Shown: positions 1 to 9,372, counted from the first letter of the stretch. The stretch is DNA of 64,000 nucleotides from Parabacteroides sp. 52 (GCF_010500925.1 NZ_QVMG01000005.1:62001-126000), one strand, 5' to 3'. Numbers and translations are program-made. The notes: generated by a model from the sequence alone, not told the origin.

Positions 1-457
1 AGACATTGTTTTCCAAGTAATGTTTCAGTTTCTTTTTCCGTTCCTCCAAGGTGAATTTCTTTTTCTTTAACCCACTTTTATCTACATAGATCTCTGTCCA
101 TCTGATCCTTTTGCGCAGGGTCGGACTGGGTCGGAAATTCACACCGTTTACCGCCACCTTTAGTTCCATTTCCCCGTTCTCATTCGTTTCTGTTTCTGTC
201 GCCATCGACAAGGAGAAGATGCCCACCTCTTCCATATCCAACGTATAACCTTCCCGCAATGACTCCCCGATATAGATAGCAATTCCATCTAATACAGCTT
301 TGATCTGTGCCGAATTAATTCCTTTTCCATACAGGGTATCACAGATTTCACTCAGTCTTCGGATTCCTTTGGATTGTACTCTCGCATGAAATTTTTTTTC
401 AGTTTCCCCACTTGTGGTTGGTTGGGGTGTTTCGTAAATACCTACATGTACTTTCAT
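1..457 (-). CDS. HU-like DNA-binding protein, 3' part cut by window edge
   Basis: The reading frame starts at the ATG at 457 (minus strand) with MKVHVGIYETPQP and stays open to base 1, so about 152 residues are visible and the C-terminus lies outside the window. The protein is lysine- and glutamate-rich. Its segment around residues 30-85 (IRRLSEICDTLYGKGINSAQ, then GYTLDMEEVGIFSLS) resembles the HU/IHF fold in the Bacteroidales-specific HU-like proteins, in which an N-terminal strand region precedes the bacterial DNA-binding domain. The inferred role is nucleoid binding or architectural DNA binding. It is transcribed divergently from the MscS gene, and a four-unit palindromic array (504-587) lies in the shared upstream region. 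The family call rests on recalled sequence style, so the exact subfamily is uncertain. Confidence 0.65.
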   Translation of the reverse strand, partial: MKVHVGIYETPQPTTSGETEKKFHARVQSKGIRRLSEICDTLYGKGINSAQIKAVLDGIAIYIGESLREGYTLDMEEVGIFSLSMATETETNENGEMELKVAVNGVNFRPSPTLRKRIRWTEIYVDKSGLKKKKFTLEERKKKLKHYLENNV

Positions 458-503
458 AGTTGTTTGGTGTTATAATGATGTGCAATATCGCCGGAAATAA
501 AAT

Positions 504-587
504 GGCTGATGATTGTCAGCAATTTTGCCGATAATCGTCGGCATTTTTGCTGATATATATCGGCACTTATGCTGACAAATATCGGCA
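504..587. repeat. Four-unit 22-bp-period palindromic array, copy 1
   Basis: Four 18-mers start at 504, 526, 548 and 570, giving an exact 22-bp period with 4-nt spacers (ATTT, TTTT, CTTA). The units are GGCTGATGATTGTCAGCA, TGCCGATAATCGTCGGCA, TGCTGATATATATCGGCA and TGCTGACAAATATCGGCA. Each is a near-palindrome with TGCYGA on the left and TCRGCA on the right. The array lies between the divergent HU-like and MscS genes, upstream of the mscS -7 box. Three other loci in the window have the same architecture. Confidence 0.9.
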
Positions 588-691
588 AATATATTTACCG
601 GCAAAAAAAGGAAAGTATATTCTTCAGCATATTATATTCACTTCTGGGGCATGGGCAGAACTTTTTGTAAGGAAATATAGTTTCATTGTAT

Positions 692-699
692 TAACTTTG
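692..699 (+). promoter_or_regulatory. -7 box (TAACTTTG) for the MscS gene
   Basis: TAACTTTG matches the Bacteroidetes TAnnTTTG consensus and lies 24 nt before the ATG at 724. It sits inside the longer open frame that begins at 547, which argues for 724 as the true start. No well-placed TTTG -33 box is seen; the nearest is 24 nt upstream. Confidence 0.5.
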
Positions 700-723
700 T
701 CGTCTCTATCTAAAGATAAGTAT

Positions 724-1779
724 ATGCTGGAACAATTTGTTTGGGGAAATACAGTTGAGAACTGGGCTATTTCCGTTGGTATTGTTTTGGGAACAATGTG
801 TGTCACTAAAATTGTTTCCCTGTTCAATAAAAAAATATTATACAAAATAACCCGTAAGACACAGAGCAAGCTGGATGATATCATCTACGATTCGCTGGAG
901 TCACCCATCCTTTTCGGTATTCTATTGTTAGGTATATGGATTGCTTTCCATCGGTTGGAACATGCAGAAAACACTCTCAAAGCAGTGGATGGGGCCTACC
1001 GTATATTGGTTGTATTGAATATCACCTGGTTTTTCAACCGTTTGTTTAACAGTCTGATCAATGTCTATTGGATCCATCCGTCGGATCATTCATCAAAAAC
1101 CAGAAGACAAACAGCCAAAATGATGCCGGTAATCAAACGGGGTATTTTAATCCTTGTCTGGATTATTGGAATCATTACGGCTCTTAGCAATGTGGGAGTC
1201 AATATCAGTGCCCTGATAGGCACCTTGGGGATCGGAGGTATTGCTTTTGCCCTGGCTGCACAGGATACGGTAAAAAGTATATTTGGTGCATTCACCATCC
1301 TGACAGACCGTCCTTTTAATATCGGAGATACGATCCGTATCGATAGCCATGAGGGCACAATCATCGATGTGGGTATCCGCAGTACGAAGATGCGGAATTA
1401 TGATAAACGGATTATCACTTTTCCCAATTATAAAATCATGGATGCATCCATTGTAAATATCTCTGCCGAGCCGATGCGCCGGGTGGTGACCAAGCTCGGG
1501 TTGACTTACGACACTCCACCGGAGAAGATGCAGGAAGCGTTGGAGATATTAAGAGCGATTCCGGGAAAAGTAGAAAACGCCACCACCAAAGAGGTCATTG
1601 CCAACTTCTCGGAGTTTGCCGATTCGGCCCTTGTGATCACCTTCATCTTCTTTATCGAAAAGAAAGGCAACAACCAGAAAGTAACCTCCGATGTCTATAT
1701 GGAGATATTAAAAGACTTCAATAAGGCTGGACTGAACTTTGCTTTCCCGACGCAAACGATTTACGTAGAAAAAGAATAA
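724..1779 (+). CDS. Mechanosensitive ion channel, MscS family
   Basis: Small-conductance mechanosensitive channel in the inner membrane that releases solutes on hypo-osmotic shock. The frame is open from 547, but I place the start at 724 (MLEQFVWGN), giving 351 aa. The extra upstream residues translate the palindromic array and the promoter, and a -7 box lies at 692-699. Hydrophobic segments lie near residues 15-35, 58-76, 90-112 and 138-160. The last is followed by the glycine/alanine-rich pore helix (ISALIGTLGIGGIAFALAAQ) and the MscS beta domain (FNIGDTIRI, GTIIDVGIRSTKMR). Length and motifs suit a short MscS family member with extra N-terminal helices. It is a single gene, with a strong dyad and cutC just downstream. 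The family call is firm; the physiological stimulus is inferred from the family. Confidence 0.88.
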   Translation: MLEQFVWGNTVENWAISVGIVLGTMCVTKIVSLFNKKILYKITRKTQSKLDDIIYDSLESPILFGILLLGIWIAFHRLEHAENTLKAVDGAYRILVVLNITWFFNRLFNSLINVYWIHPSDHSSKTRRQTAKMMPVIKRGILILVWIIGIITALSNVGVNISALIGTLGIGGIAFALAAQDTVKSIFGAFTILTDRPFNIGDTIRIDSHEGTIIDVGIRSTKMRNYDKRIITFPNYKIMDASIVNISAEPMRRVVTKLGLTYDTPPEKMQEALEILRAIPGKVENATTKEVIANFSEFADSALVITFIFFIEKKGNNQKVTSDVYMEILKDFNKAGLNFAFPTQTIYVEKE

Positions 1780-1830
1780 TAGATTTCCTTCAGATTTCAT
1801 ATTCTCCCTGTCTAAAGCTGAATGGCAAGA

Positions 1831-1853
1831 ACTTATCACAAATTGTGATAAGT
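1831..1853. promoter_or_regulatory. 23-bp perfect dyad upstream of cutC (operator candidate)
   Basis: ACTTATCACAA and TTGTGATAAGT form perfect 11-bp arms around a single A. The dyad ends 17 bp before the -7 box of cutC, so it covers the -33 region. It is also 51 bp after the MscS stop, but no T-run follows on either strand, so a regulator site fits better than a terminator. Confidence 0.55.
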
Positions 1854-1869
1854 TCCCTGAGAATATTCG

Positions 1870-1877
1870 TACCTTTG
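1870..1877 (+). promoter_or_regulatory. -7 box (TACCTTTG) for cutC
   Basis: TACCTTTG matches TAnnTTTG exactly and lies 20 bp before the cutC ATG at 1898. The -33 position falls in the dyad at 1831-1853. Confidence 0.6.
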
Positions 1878-1897
1878 CAAACGAAAAGAAGATACAG

Positions 1898-2641
1898 ATG
1901 AAACGAACGATCGAGATATGTGCCAATTCGGCTCAGAGTTGTGTAGAAGCAGAACTTGGAGGAGCCACCCGCGTCGAACTATGTGCCTCTATTCCGGAAG
2001 GGGGAACGACTCCCAGTTACGGAGAGATAAAAACGGCACAGGCATTGACATCTACCCTTAAGATCCATGTGATTATTCGCCCGAGAGGGGGTGATTTCCT
2101 GTATACCCCGGCCGAAATACAATCCATGTTGCAGGATATTGAGTTATGTAAACAATTGAAAGTGCAGGGTGTTGTTGTCGGATGCCTGACCCGGGAAGGC
2201 GACATTGACGTGGCATTATTAGACACCCTGGTAAAAGCCGCCCAACCTCTTTCTGTTACTTTCCACAGGGCTTTCGATGTGTGCCGGGATCCTTTCGTTG
2301 CCCTGGAACAAATCATCGCGGCTGGATGTGATCGTATCCTTACTTCCGGTCAACAACCGACTGCGGAAAAAGGGATCCCACTCATCGCCGAATTGGTAAA
2401 ACGTGCTGCCGGGCGCATTATTATCATGCCCGGATGTGGAGTTCGGGAAGATAATATCGAGCGTCTGGAAGCGGAAACCGGTGCCAAAGAGTTTCACACA
2501 TCCGCCCGAAGTATAGTATACAGCCGGATGGAATATCGCAATGAGAATGTACCCATGGGGAGTAGTGCCGTTTCTTCTGAGTTTGAAACGGTGGAGACAG
2601 ACCACAAAAAGGTAATGCAAATCGTCACTTCCCGGTCATAA
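1898..2641 (+). CDS. cutC: CutC family protein
   Basis: Cytosolic TIM-barrel protein of the CutC family, historically linked to copper homeostasis although its biochemical role is unsettled. The 247-aa length matches the family. Family signatures visible are the N-terminal EICANSAQSCVEAELGGATR, then RVELCASIPEGGTTPS, IIRPRGGDF, the VTFHRAFDV strand, ILTSGQ, and the C-terminal IMPGCGVR with EFHTSA. The start at 1898 is supported by a -7 box 20 bp upstream. Its 3' end overlaps the convergent desulfidase-like gene by 17 bp, so the two messages are complementary at their tails. A 23-bp dyad overlapping the promoter suggests control by a dimeric regulator; its identity is unknown. Confidence 0.92.
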   Translation: MKRTIEICANSAQSCVEAELGGATRVELCASIPEGGTTPSYGEIKTAQALTSTLKIHVIIRPRGGDFLYTPAEIQSMLQDIELCKQLKVQGVVVGCLTREGDIDVALLDTLVKAAQPLSVTFHRAFDVCRDPFVALEQIIAAGCDRILTSGQQPTAEKGIPLIAELVKRAAGRIIIMPGCGVREDNIERLEAETGAKEFHTSARSIVYSRMEYRNENVPMGSSAVSSEFETVETDHKKVMQIVTSRS

Positions 2642-3911
2642 TACCCAATACCATACGGTCGGTTTCTTCCATGCCTTGGGAGCCTATAACGGATAAGTTG
2701 GCCACCGACTTATCCACATCTTCGTCAATAATACCTTCGACACAGCTGACTACCTTATCCTCCATAGCCATCAAGGCGGAGAGCATAGCGGTGGAGACTC
2801 CGCTGGATACCTTCATGGCACAACTCGGTTTGGCTCCATCGCATATCATTCCGGTCAGATTGCCAATCATATTCTTGATGGCATAAGAGACTTGCTCTTT
2901 CGTCCCTCCCATCAGATAGGTAATGCCACAGCTTGCACCGGTAGCAGCGATCACACAGCCACAAAGAGCGGATAGTTTGCCCAGGTTTTGTTTCATGTAA
3001 ATGACTGTCAGATGACTTAACATCATGGCACGTGTCAGCTCCTCCTGCGTACATTGCACATCCTGCGCAAAAGAAAATACCGGCAAGGTAGCAGCAAGTC
3101 CCTGGTTTCCACTTCCCGAATTACTCATCACCGGAATCATAGCCCCATCCATACGGGCGTCACAGGCAGCGGCTGTCAAGGCCAACATACGCGTATAGGA
3201 GGATTCGCCCAACCACTTTTTACCCTTTTCGCCACAGACTATTTTCCCTACCGTATGTCCAAAGTCACTTTGCATGGACGCTTCAGCTATTTTCCGGTTT
3301 AACTCTGCTGCCTCCATAATGAAAGCAATCTCTTCCAAGGCCGTCTCTGTGGCAAAGGCAAATACCAGATCAAAGGTTAAGGCTATGTCTTTCGGTTCTT
3401 GTGTTTTTTGTTCGTTTGAGGTAGATTTTCTTTTATCCGTCCATACGATACCGTTCTTTTCTACAAAAACAATATCCGTATGGTTAGACGCGATGATCAC
3501 ACGGCTACTGTCATCTCCTGAGACACAATAGATTTCTATATATAATTTCTCGACACCTTCTTTCAGACCGATGGATATATTTTTAGATTCGACCATTCTT
3601 TTTCCTTTCTCCAAAGATTCGGGTGTCAGGTCACGCAATACTTCCAGGCCATAAGCCGATTTACCTACAATAGTCCCCAGGGCAATGGCAATAGGAAGCC
3701 CTACCATCCCCGTTCCGGGAATCCCCACTCCCATTGCATTCTTTAAAACATTGCCACTTAATCCGACTTCTATCTTTTCCGGCATTTTGCCTAAGACCTC
3801 TGTTGCCTTGGCTGAAGCCAGAGCAACAGCCATAGGCTCCGTACATCCGATGGCAGGAATAACCTCCCGCTGAATGAGTGCTATTATTTGTGATTTCGTT
3901 TGTTGATTCAT
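2625..3911 (-). CDS. L-cysteine desulfidase / serine dehydratase alpha-like protein (UPF0597 type)
   Basis: The 428-aa protein belongs to the family of archaeal L-cysteine desulfidase and enterobacterial YhaM/CyuA, iron-sulfur enzymes that break cysteine into pyruvate, ammonia and sulfide. Visible signatures are the N-terminal IGCTEPMAVALA with Cys23, the glycine-rich GIPGTGMVGLPIA near residue 60, the SNSGSGNQG motif, and a C-terminal cysteine cluster (ALCGCVIAATGASCG). Cys23 and that cluster are the expected Fe-S ligands. No signal peptide is seen, so it should be cytosolic. A -7 box (TACCTTTG on the minus strand, 3944-3951) lies 32 bp upstream. The substrate could be cysteine or another beta-substituted amino acid; sequence alone does not decide. 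Confidence 0.85.
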   Translation of the reverse strand: MNQQTKSQIIALIQREVIPAIGCTEPMAVALASAKATEVLGKMPEKIEVGLSGNVLKNAMGVGIPGTGMVGLPIAIALGTIVGKSAYGLEVLRDLTPESLEKGKRMVESKNISIGLKEGVEKLYIEIYCVSGDDSSRVIIASNHTDIVFVEKNGIVWTDKRKSTSNEQKTQEPKDIALTFDLVFAFATETALEEIAFIMEAAELNRKIAEASMQSDFGHTVGKIVCGEKGKKWLGESSYTRMLALTAAACDARMDGAMIPVMSNSGSGNQGLAATLPVFSFAQDVQCTQEELTRAMMLSHLTVIYMKQNLGKLSALCGCVIAATGASCGITYLMGGTKEQVSYAIKNMIGNLTGMICDGAKPSCAMKVSSGVSTAMLSALMAMEDKVVSCVEGIIDEDVDKSVANLSVIGSQGMEETDRMVLGIMTGK

Positions 3912-3943
3912 AGGTCTGACGTTTCGTTTTTTTCTTATTGGCG

Positions 3944-3951
3944 CAAAGGTA
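3944..3951 (-). promoter_or_regulatory. -7 box for the desulfidase-like gene
   Basis: The minus strand reads TACCTTTG, an exact TAnnTTTG match 32 bp before the ATG at 3911. Confidence 0.5.
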
Positions 3952-4065
3952 ATGAAGATATTCCACTCTCACACATACCCAAAGACACTTCCACCACAAA
4001 AACAAACAACTAAAAGAGGATGTATACTGTTATCACTATAAAGTAATTAACTAAAAAACTTCATT

Positions 4066-5121
4066 ATGGATACAAACATTATCAAATTATTGGGAGATAA
4101 GAAAGACTATTATCTCAACCATACATGCCGAACAATAGATAAATCATTGATACACATCCCCTCTCCTACCTCAATAGAAGACATCTGGGTTAATTCCGAC
4201 AGAAACATACGTACACTGAACAGCCTGCAGACAATATGGGGACACGGTCGTTTAGCAAATACCGGATATGTTTCTATTTTGCCGGTAGACCAGGGAATAG
4301 AACATACAGCCGGTGCTTCCTTTGCTACCAATCCTATATACTTCGATCCGGAAAACATCGTTAAACTGGCTATCGAAGGAGGATGCAACGCGGTTGCTTC
4401 TACATTTGGCGTATTGGGTATGGTAGCGCGTAAATATGCTCATAAGATACCCTTCCTCGTCAAACTCAATCACAACGAATTACTCAGTTATCCCAATACC
4501 TACGATCAGATATCGTTTGGTACTGTAAAAGAGGCCTGGAGCATGGGGGCTGTGGCTGTGGGAGCTACCGTCTATTTCGGGTCTGCAGAGAGCCGTCGTC
4601 AACTGGTAGAGGTGGCAGAAGCCTTTGCCTATGCCCACGAGTTAGGTATGGCTACCGTTTTATGGTGTTACCTGAGGAATCCGGCCTTTGTGAAAGAAGG
4701 AGTAGACTATTATGCAGCAGCCGATCTTACCGGACAAGCCAATCATTTGGGAGTAACGATCCAGGCGGATATTGTCAAACAAAAACTTCCGGTAAACAAC
4801 GGTGGGTTTACCGCCATTAAGTTCGGTAAGATAAATGAAAAGATATATACTGAACTAACAACCGAACATCCAATTGATCTCTGTCGTTACCAGGTAACAA
4901 ACAATTATATGGGACGTATCGGATTAATTAATTCCGGAGGTGAATCACATGGCGCAAGCGATCTCGCTGAGGCTGTCAGGACAGCTGTTATAAATAAACG
5001 TGCCGGAGGAATGGGACTGATCAGCGGAAGGAAAGCATTTCAAAAGTCGATGAAGGACGGTGTCGAACTGCTTCATACGATCCAAAATGTATACCTGGAG
5101 CCGGAAATAACAATCGCCTAA
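4066..5121 (+). CDS. fbaB: Class I fructose-bisphosphate aldolase, FbaB/DhnA type
   Basis: Glycolytic and gluconeogenic aldolase that cleaves fructose-1,6-bisphosphate to two triose phosphates through a lysine Schiff base. At 351 aa it is nearly the length of E. coli FbaB (350 aa) and follows it closely by eye: [48 protein letters not shown], the [12 protein letters not shown] segment that probably holds the Schiff-base lysine, and the C-terminal [20 protein letters not shown] with SGRKAFQ. It is cytosolic. It forms a single transcription unit ended by a bidirectional hairpin shared with the convergent M3 peptidase gene. I see no clear TAnnTTTG box in the short upstream gap. Confidence 0.95.
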   Translation: MDTNIIKLLGDKKDYYLNHTCRTIDKSLIHIPSPTSIEDIWVNSDRNIRTLNSLQTIWGHGRLANTGYVSILPVDQGIEHTAGASFATNPIYFDPENIVKLAIEGGCNAVASTFGVLGMVARKYAHKIPFLVKLNHNELLSYPNTYDQISFGTVKEAWSMGAVAVGATVYFGSAESRRQLVEVAEAFAYAHELGMATVLWCYLRNPAFVKEGVDYYAAADLTGQANHLGVTIQADIVKQKLPVNNGGFTAIKFGKINEKIYTELTTEHPIDLCRYQVTNNYMGRIGLINSGGESHGASDLAEAVRTAVINKRAGGMGLISGRKAFQKSMKDGVELLHTIQNVYLEPEITIA

Positions 5122-5137
5122 CCCACTCAGACATAAA

Positions 5138-5170
5138 AAAAGGTCTTGCCAAACATAAGCAAGACCTTTT
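5138..5170. terminator. Bidirectional terminator between fbaB and the M3 peptidase gene
   Basis: A perfect 12-bp stem (AAAAGGTCTTGC / GCAAGACCTTTT) with a 9-nt loop gives a T-run on both strands between convergent genes. Confidence 0.85.
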
Positions 5171-5196
5171 ATCTAATTTCAATTATCTATTTTCAA

Positions 5197-7305
5197 TTAC
5201 TTCAACCCTCTATTCTTCAACAGAGCCTCTGTATTCGGTTCTTTTCCACGGAAATGAATATACATATCCATGGCATCATCAATACCACCAGGTGTTAATA
5301 CATAATTACGGAACTTAGTAGCCGTTTGCGGATCGAAAATATCTCCAGTTTCCGTAAATGCCTGATACGCATCCGCATCCAACACTTCAGCCCAAATGTA
5401 ACTATAGTATCCCGCAGTATATCCGCCACCCATCGTATGATTAAAATAGGTCGAACGATAACGCGGAGGTATTTGCTTTAACAAACCTCTATCTCCCAAT
5501 ACCTTGTTTTCAAAAGCAACGACATCAAAGTCTGCCGGAACATCTTTTAAGACATGGAAATCCATATCCAGTAAAGAAGCAGCCAAATACTCGACAGTAG
5601 CAAATCCCTGTCCATATTTGCCGCTCTTATCAAGCTTTTCGATCAAATCAGCAGGGATTACTTCACCTGTCTCATAATGTTTGGCATATACTTTCAATAC
5701 TTCCGGTTCGAACACCCAATGTTCCATAATTTGTGAAGGAAGTTCCACAAAATCCCGAGGAACACCTGCTATACCATAATAATGAACATCTCTGAAAAGA
5801 CTATGTAAGGCATGTCCGAATTCATGGAAAAGCGTCTCGGCTTCATCTGCGCTCAACAAGGCCGGTTGCCCCGGTGCCGGTTGACTAAAATTACACACAT
5901 TCGTAACGATAGGAACCACACGTTTTCCATTTTCATAAGTCTGGGAACGATAGGCACCACACCAGGCTCCTCCTCTTTTGCTGGCACGTGGGAAGAAGTC
6001 CATGTATAACAAACCAAGCAAGGTGCCGTCTTTGTCTTTACATGCAAACACCTGGGCTTCCGGGTGAGACAATGGCATCTCTTTCAATTCACTGAAAGTA
6101 ATACCATAAAGTTTATTGGCCACATAAAAGGCACCATCACGCACATTCTCCAACTTAAGGTAAGGACGGATCTGATTTTCGTCCAGGTTGAATTTAGCCT
6201 TCTTCGCTTTTTCAAAATAATAACGCCAGTCCCAGGCTTCCGCTTCAAAGGACTTGCCTTCTTTGCGGATCTCTATTTGTATATCCGCCAACTCTTCTTT
6301 GGCTTTCAACAAAGCCGGAGCCCAAAGCTCGTTTAATAAATCATACACATTCTCTGCTTTTTTCGCCATACGGTCTTCCAAAGCAAAGGCTGCATAGGTA
6401 TCATATCCTAATAAATGGGATTTCTCCAAACGTTTAGCTACCAGCTCTCTTACGATTTGTTTGTTGTCAGCCTCATTATTATTATTGCCTCTCATGATAT
6501 ATCCTTTGAATATCTTCTCCCGCAAGTCGCGATTATCAGCATATTGCAAGAAAGGCATTACACTGGGATTGTGTAAGGTAAACAACCAACCCTCTAAGCT
6601 ATCTGCCTTAGCGGCCTCTGCTGCATTGGCAATCAGGCTCTCGGGCAAACCGGAAAGGTCTTCTTCTTTCTCTATCACCAATTTGAAGTCAACCGTTTCT
6701 TTCAACATATTCTGTCCGAATTTCAGTTGAAGCATAGCGATTTCGCTATTCAACTCCCGCAACTTAGCTTGGTCTTCTGCAGACAAATTAGCCCCGCCAC
6801 GCACAAAACTCTTATATGTCTCTTCCAATAATTTGGCTTCTTCCTTATTCAAGCCCAATCCTTCTTTTTTGTCATACACAGCCTTGACGCGTGCAAACAA
6901 TACCGGATTCAACCGGATATCATCACCATGTTTGGAGAAAAGAGGAGACATCTCCCGGCTCAAAGCCTCCATCTCGGCATTTGTATTAGCCCCGCTCTGT
7001 CCGCCAAAAACGATACGTACCTTGTTCAATAACTTCCCACTCTGATCCATTGCCACAATGGTATTCTCAAAGGTCGGCTCTTCCGGATTATTACAAATTG
7101 CCTCAATCTCTTTCACCTCTTCCTCCATACCTTGTAAAAAGGCAGGTTTGTAATGTTCCATTTTTATCTCTTCAAAAGGAGGTACACCATAAGGTGTGGT
7201 GTAATCTGATAAAAATGGATTACCCTGAGTACCAACCTTTTTATCCGATGCCCCACTAGCACTTACTAAAATAGCCAGACCTGCTGCCATAATCAATTGT
7301 TTCAT
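5197..7305 (-). CDS. dcp: M3 family peptidyl-dipeptidase (Dcp-like), exported
   Basis: Zinc metallopeptidase of family M3 that removes C-terminal dipeptides from peptides. The 702-aa protein begins with a probable Sec signal (MKQLIMAAGLAILVSASGAS) and so should act in the periplasm. The catalytic motif LFHEFGHALHSLF lies near residue 494, followed by the third-ligand region ELPSQIMEHW, as expected for Dcp/oligopeptidase A. Other family landmarks are NPFLSDYTTPYGVPPFEEI near the mature N-terminus and HTMGGGYTAGYYSYIWAEVL near the C-terminus. A minus-strand -7 box (TATCTTTG, 7341-7348) lies 35 bp upstream. A role in peptide scavenging is inferred from the family. Confidence 0.93.
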   Translation of the reverse strand: MKQLIMAAGLAILVSASGASDKKVGTQGNPFLSDYTTPYGVPPFEEIKMEHYKPAFLQGMEEEVKEIEAICNNPEEPTFENTIVAMDQSGKLLNKVRIVFGGQSGANTNAEMEALSREMSPLFSKHGDDIRLNPVLFARVKAVYDKKEGLGLNKEEAKLLEETYKSFVRGGANLSAEDQAKLRELNSEIAMLQLKFGQNMLKETVDFKLVIEKEEDLSGLPESLIANAAEAAKADSLEGWLFTLHNPSVMPFLQYADNRDLREKIFKGYIMRGNNNNEADNKQIVRELVAKRLEKSHLLGYDTYAAFALEDRMAKKAENVYDLLNELWAPALLKAKEELADIQIEIRKEGKSFEAEAWDWRYYFEKAKKAKFNLDENQIRPYLKLENVRDGAFYVANKLYGITFSELKEMPLSHPEAQVFACKDKDGTLLGLLYMDFFPRASKRGGAWCGAYRSQTYENGKRVVPIVTNVCNFSQPAPGQPALLSADEAETLFHEFGHALHSLFRDVHYYGIAGVPRDFVELPSQIMEHWVFEPEVLKVYAKHYETGEVIPADLIEKLDKSGKYGQGFATVEYLAASLLDMDFHVLKDVPADFDVVAFENKVLGDRGLLKQIPPRYRSTYFNHTMGGGYTAGYYSYIWAEVLDADAYQAFTETGDIFDPQTATKFRNYVLTPGGIDDAMDMYIHFRGKEPNTEALLKNRGLK

Positions 7306-7340
7306 TTTTGTTTAAATTTTGGGGATATTAAAATTAACGC

Positions 7341-7348
7341 CAAAGATA
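7341..7348 (-). promoter_or_regulatory. -7 box for the M3 peptidase gene
   Basis: The minus strand reads TATCTTTG, an exact TAnnTTTG match 35 bp before the ATG at 7305. Confidence 0.5.
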
Positions 7349-7549
7349 AGATATATTCATCGAACAGCAATGCTAGCCTACCGCCTTTCTATTCATGCAC
7401 AAAAAACCTGTGGGGGAATAAATAAGCTTTAGTCGATTTATAATTTGATAAATTTTACTAATAAAGAAAGATAATCCAACAAAAAACCGTTCTTTTGCAG
7501 TCTAAACAAAAACGTTAATAATCAAAAGAAAGCTTTCTGAAATAAGTCT

Positions 7550-9322
7550 ATGCGCACATCATTTCTTCAAGATCTTTATTTACAAAGACCAGTCACATTT
7601 ACTGTTCTTATTTGCATTCTCTCCGTTTTACCCTGGATTGCTATGGGCGATTTTTCCACCAAAGGGGAGCCTCGAGAGGCTGCTGTCGCCATTTCTATGC
7701 TCGAATCAGGCAACTTTATATTACCGACTTCCTATGCAGACGAGTTTGCATACAAGCCACCTATGGCACATTGGTTAATGGCTCTCTGTTCCTTGCCTCA
7801 GGGATATGTATCCGAATTTACATCCCGCCTGCCTTCTGCTTTGGCTTTTATCGTATTAATCGGCTTTATTTTAGCTTTTTTCGGTAAACGGGTAAATAAG
7901 TTTCAGGAAGCATTCATCGCCACTTGCTTATTGATAACCTGTGCAGAGATACACCGTGCCGCCATGACGACCCGTGTGGATATGTTATTGACCATGTTTA
8001 TGGTAGTCGGATTGATTCAGCTTTACCGATGGGAAGAGTTCCAGGAATTAAAAGGATTACCCATCACAATCCCCCTCTTATTGGGGTGTGCCGTACTGAC
8101 AAAAGGCCCGGTGGGAATCATACTTCCTTTGTTTGTCTTTGGCGTTTACCTTTTGATTTTAAATAAATATAGGTTCTTCACTATTGTAAAGGCTTTATTT
8201 TATATCGGTTTATCCTCCTTATTCCTTCCTATGCTTTGGTATATTGCAGCCTGGCGACAAGGAGGAGAAGAATTTTTAAACGTTGTAATAGCCGAAAATT
8301 TCGGACGCTTCTTTCATTTGGAAACTCCACTTATCGACTATAAACTAGGACATGAAAATGGAGTTTGGTATAATTTTATGACCTTAATGGTTGGTTTTAT
8401 TCCCTGGACATTCCTATTCATATTCTCTCTCTTTGCTTTAAAAATACATAAACCGAACTCATCGTTAAAAGCAATATGGAAAAAGGCTTGGACACGGATA
8501 CGTTCCATGGAGAAAGTACGGCTCTTTAGCTTGGTTGCCTTGGTTTGCATCCTGTTCTTTTACTCCATTCCTTCAAGCAAAAGAAGTGTCTACTTAATGC
8601 CTGCCTATCCTTTTATCGCTCTTTTCCTGGCGCAGTACATGATTTACCTAGCAGAATATAAGACCAAAGTCGTTCGCTTCTTTGCCGTATTTATGTTTAC
8701 TGTCGTATCCATCGCCACACTGGCTTTAGGTTTGACAATGGCCGGTTTAATTCACCCGGTAAGCCTGGTAGAGCCATACAGCCAGGAGGCACATGTCCTA
8801 TATACCGTCGAAACGATCACAGGTATGATTACTTCCCCGAATCTACTTACAATAAGTATATTTATCCTTTTATTTGCATCCGTATGTACCCTGGGGTATC
8901 AAATGTTTCGAAAGATCTATATCAAAATCTTATACGCCATCTTTGCTTTGATGTTCTGTGTGAATCTATTGATCGACGGGGTTATCATGTTAGGCGAACG
9001 CAGAAGTAAGACGACCCGGTTCTTTGCCGAACAAATAAAAAAAGACTACCCGTTAGGAAAGGATAATGTGTTTGTGATGAACCATCCTTTGGAGTATAAA
9101 AACCTGTACAGCCTAAACTTCTACCTGGGGGATATCTTTCATAATTTCGAAGAGGTGCAACCTCAGGAAGGATTCTTTCTTTCCGGAGACAAAGACTTAG
9201 AAAAGGTAATAAAGAAATACGAAGACCTGTATACATTCACCCCTCTTACCTCAACAGAACGTGAAGTACAGGAGGATGTACGCCAGATAGTGGTGTTGAG
9301 TCGTTTTATCCGCAAGCCCTGA
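7550..9322 (+). CDS. ArnT/PMT-like membrane glycosyltransferase (GT39/GT83 type)
   Basis: A 590-aa polytopic inner-membrane protein that resembles the lipid-linked-sugar glycosyltransferases ArnT and protein O-mannosyltransferase. The first periplasmic loop has the expected acidic motif (STKGEPREAAVA, residues about 35-46), followed by SYADEFAYKPPMAHWL and TTRVDMLLTMF. About eleven to thirteen hydrophobic segments follow, then a soluble C-terminal domain from about residue 480. Such enzymes transfer sugars from polyprenyl phosphate to lipid A, proteins or other acceptors on the periplasmic side. Neither donor nor acceptor can be told from sequence, and there is no lipid A or glycosylation gene next to it. 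It appears monocistronic and ends at a hairpin shared with the next gene. Confidence 0.82.
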   Translation: MRTSFLQDLYLQRPVTFTVLICILSVLPWIAMGDFSTKGEPREAAVAISMLESGNFILPTSYADEFAYKPPMAHWLMALCSLPQGYVSEFTSRLPSALAFIVLIGFILAFFGKRVNKFQEAFIATCLLITCAEIHRAAMTTRVDMLLTMFMVVGLIQLYRWEEFQELKGLPITIPLLLGCAVLTKGPVGIILPLFVFGVYLLILNKYRFFTIVKALFYIGLSSLFLPMLWYIAAWRQGGEEFLNVVIAENFGRFFHLETPLIDYKLGHENGVWYNFMTLMVGFIPWTFLFIFSLFALKIHKPNSSLKAIWKKAWTRIRSMEKVRLFSLVALVCILFFYSIPSSKRSVYLMPAYPFIALFLAQYMIYLAEYKTKVVRFFAVFMFTVVSIATLALGLTMAGLIHPVSLVEPYSQEAHVLYTVETITGMITSPNLLTISIFILLFASVCTLGYQMFRKIYIKILYAIFALMFCVNLLIDGVIMLGERRSKTTRFFAEQIKKDYPLGKDNVFVMNHPLEYKNLYSLNFYLGDIFHNFEEVQPQEGFFLSGDKDLEKVIKKYEDLYTFTPLTSTEREVQEDVRQIVVLSRFIRKP

Positions 9323-9334
9323 TATTCTATAATA

Positions 9335-9372
9335 AAAAGAGACCGACGGTCATTCAACCGGCGGTCTCTTCA
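9335..9372. terminator. Hairpin terminator between convergent genes
   Basis: AAGAGACCG (9337-9345) pairs with CGGTCTCTT (9362-9370), extended inside by CGG/CCG. The A-rich left flank gives a T-run for minus-strand transcripts. Confidence 0.75.

Noticed and set aside
547-723. N-terminal extension of the MscS frame
   Set aside because: It translates part of palindromic array 1 and contains the TAACTTTG promoter box; the family start fits the ATG at 724.
1831-1853. Dyad as terminator of the MscS gene
   Set aside because: No T-run follows on the plus strand and it overlaps the cutC promoter, so an operator is more likely.
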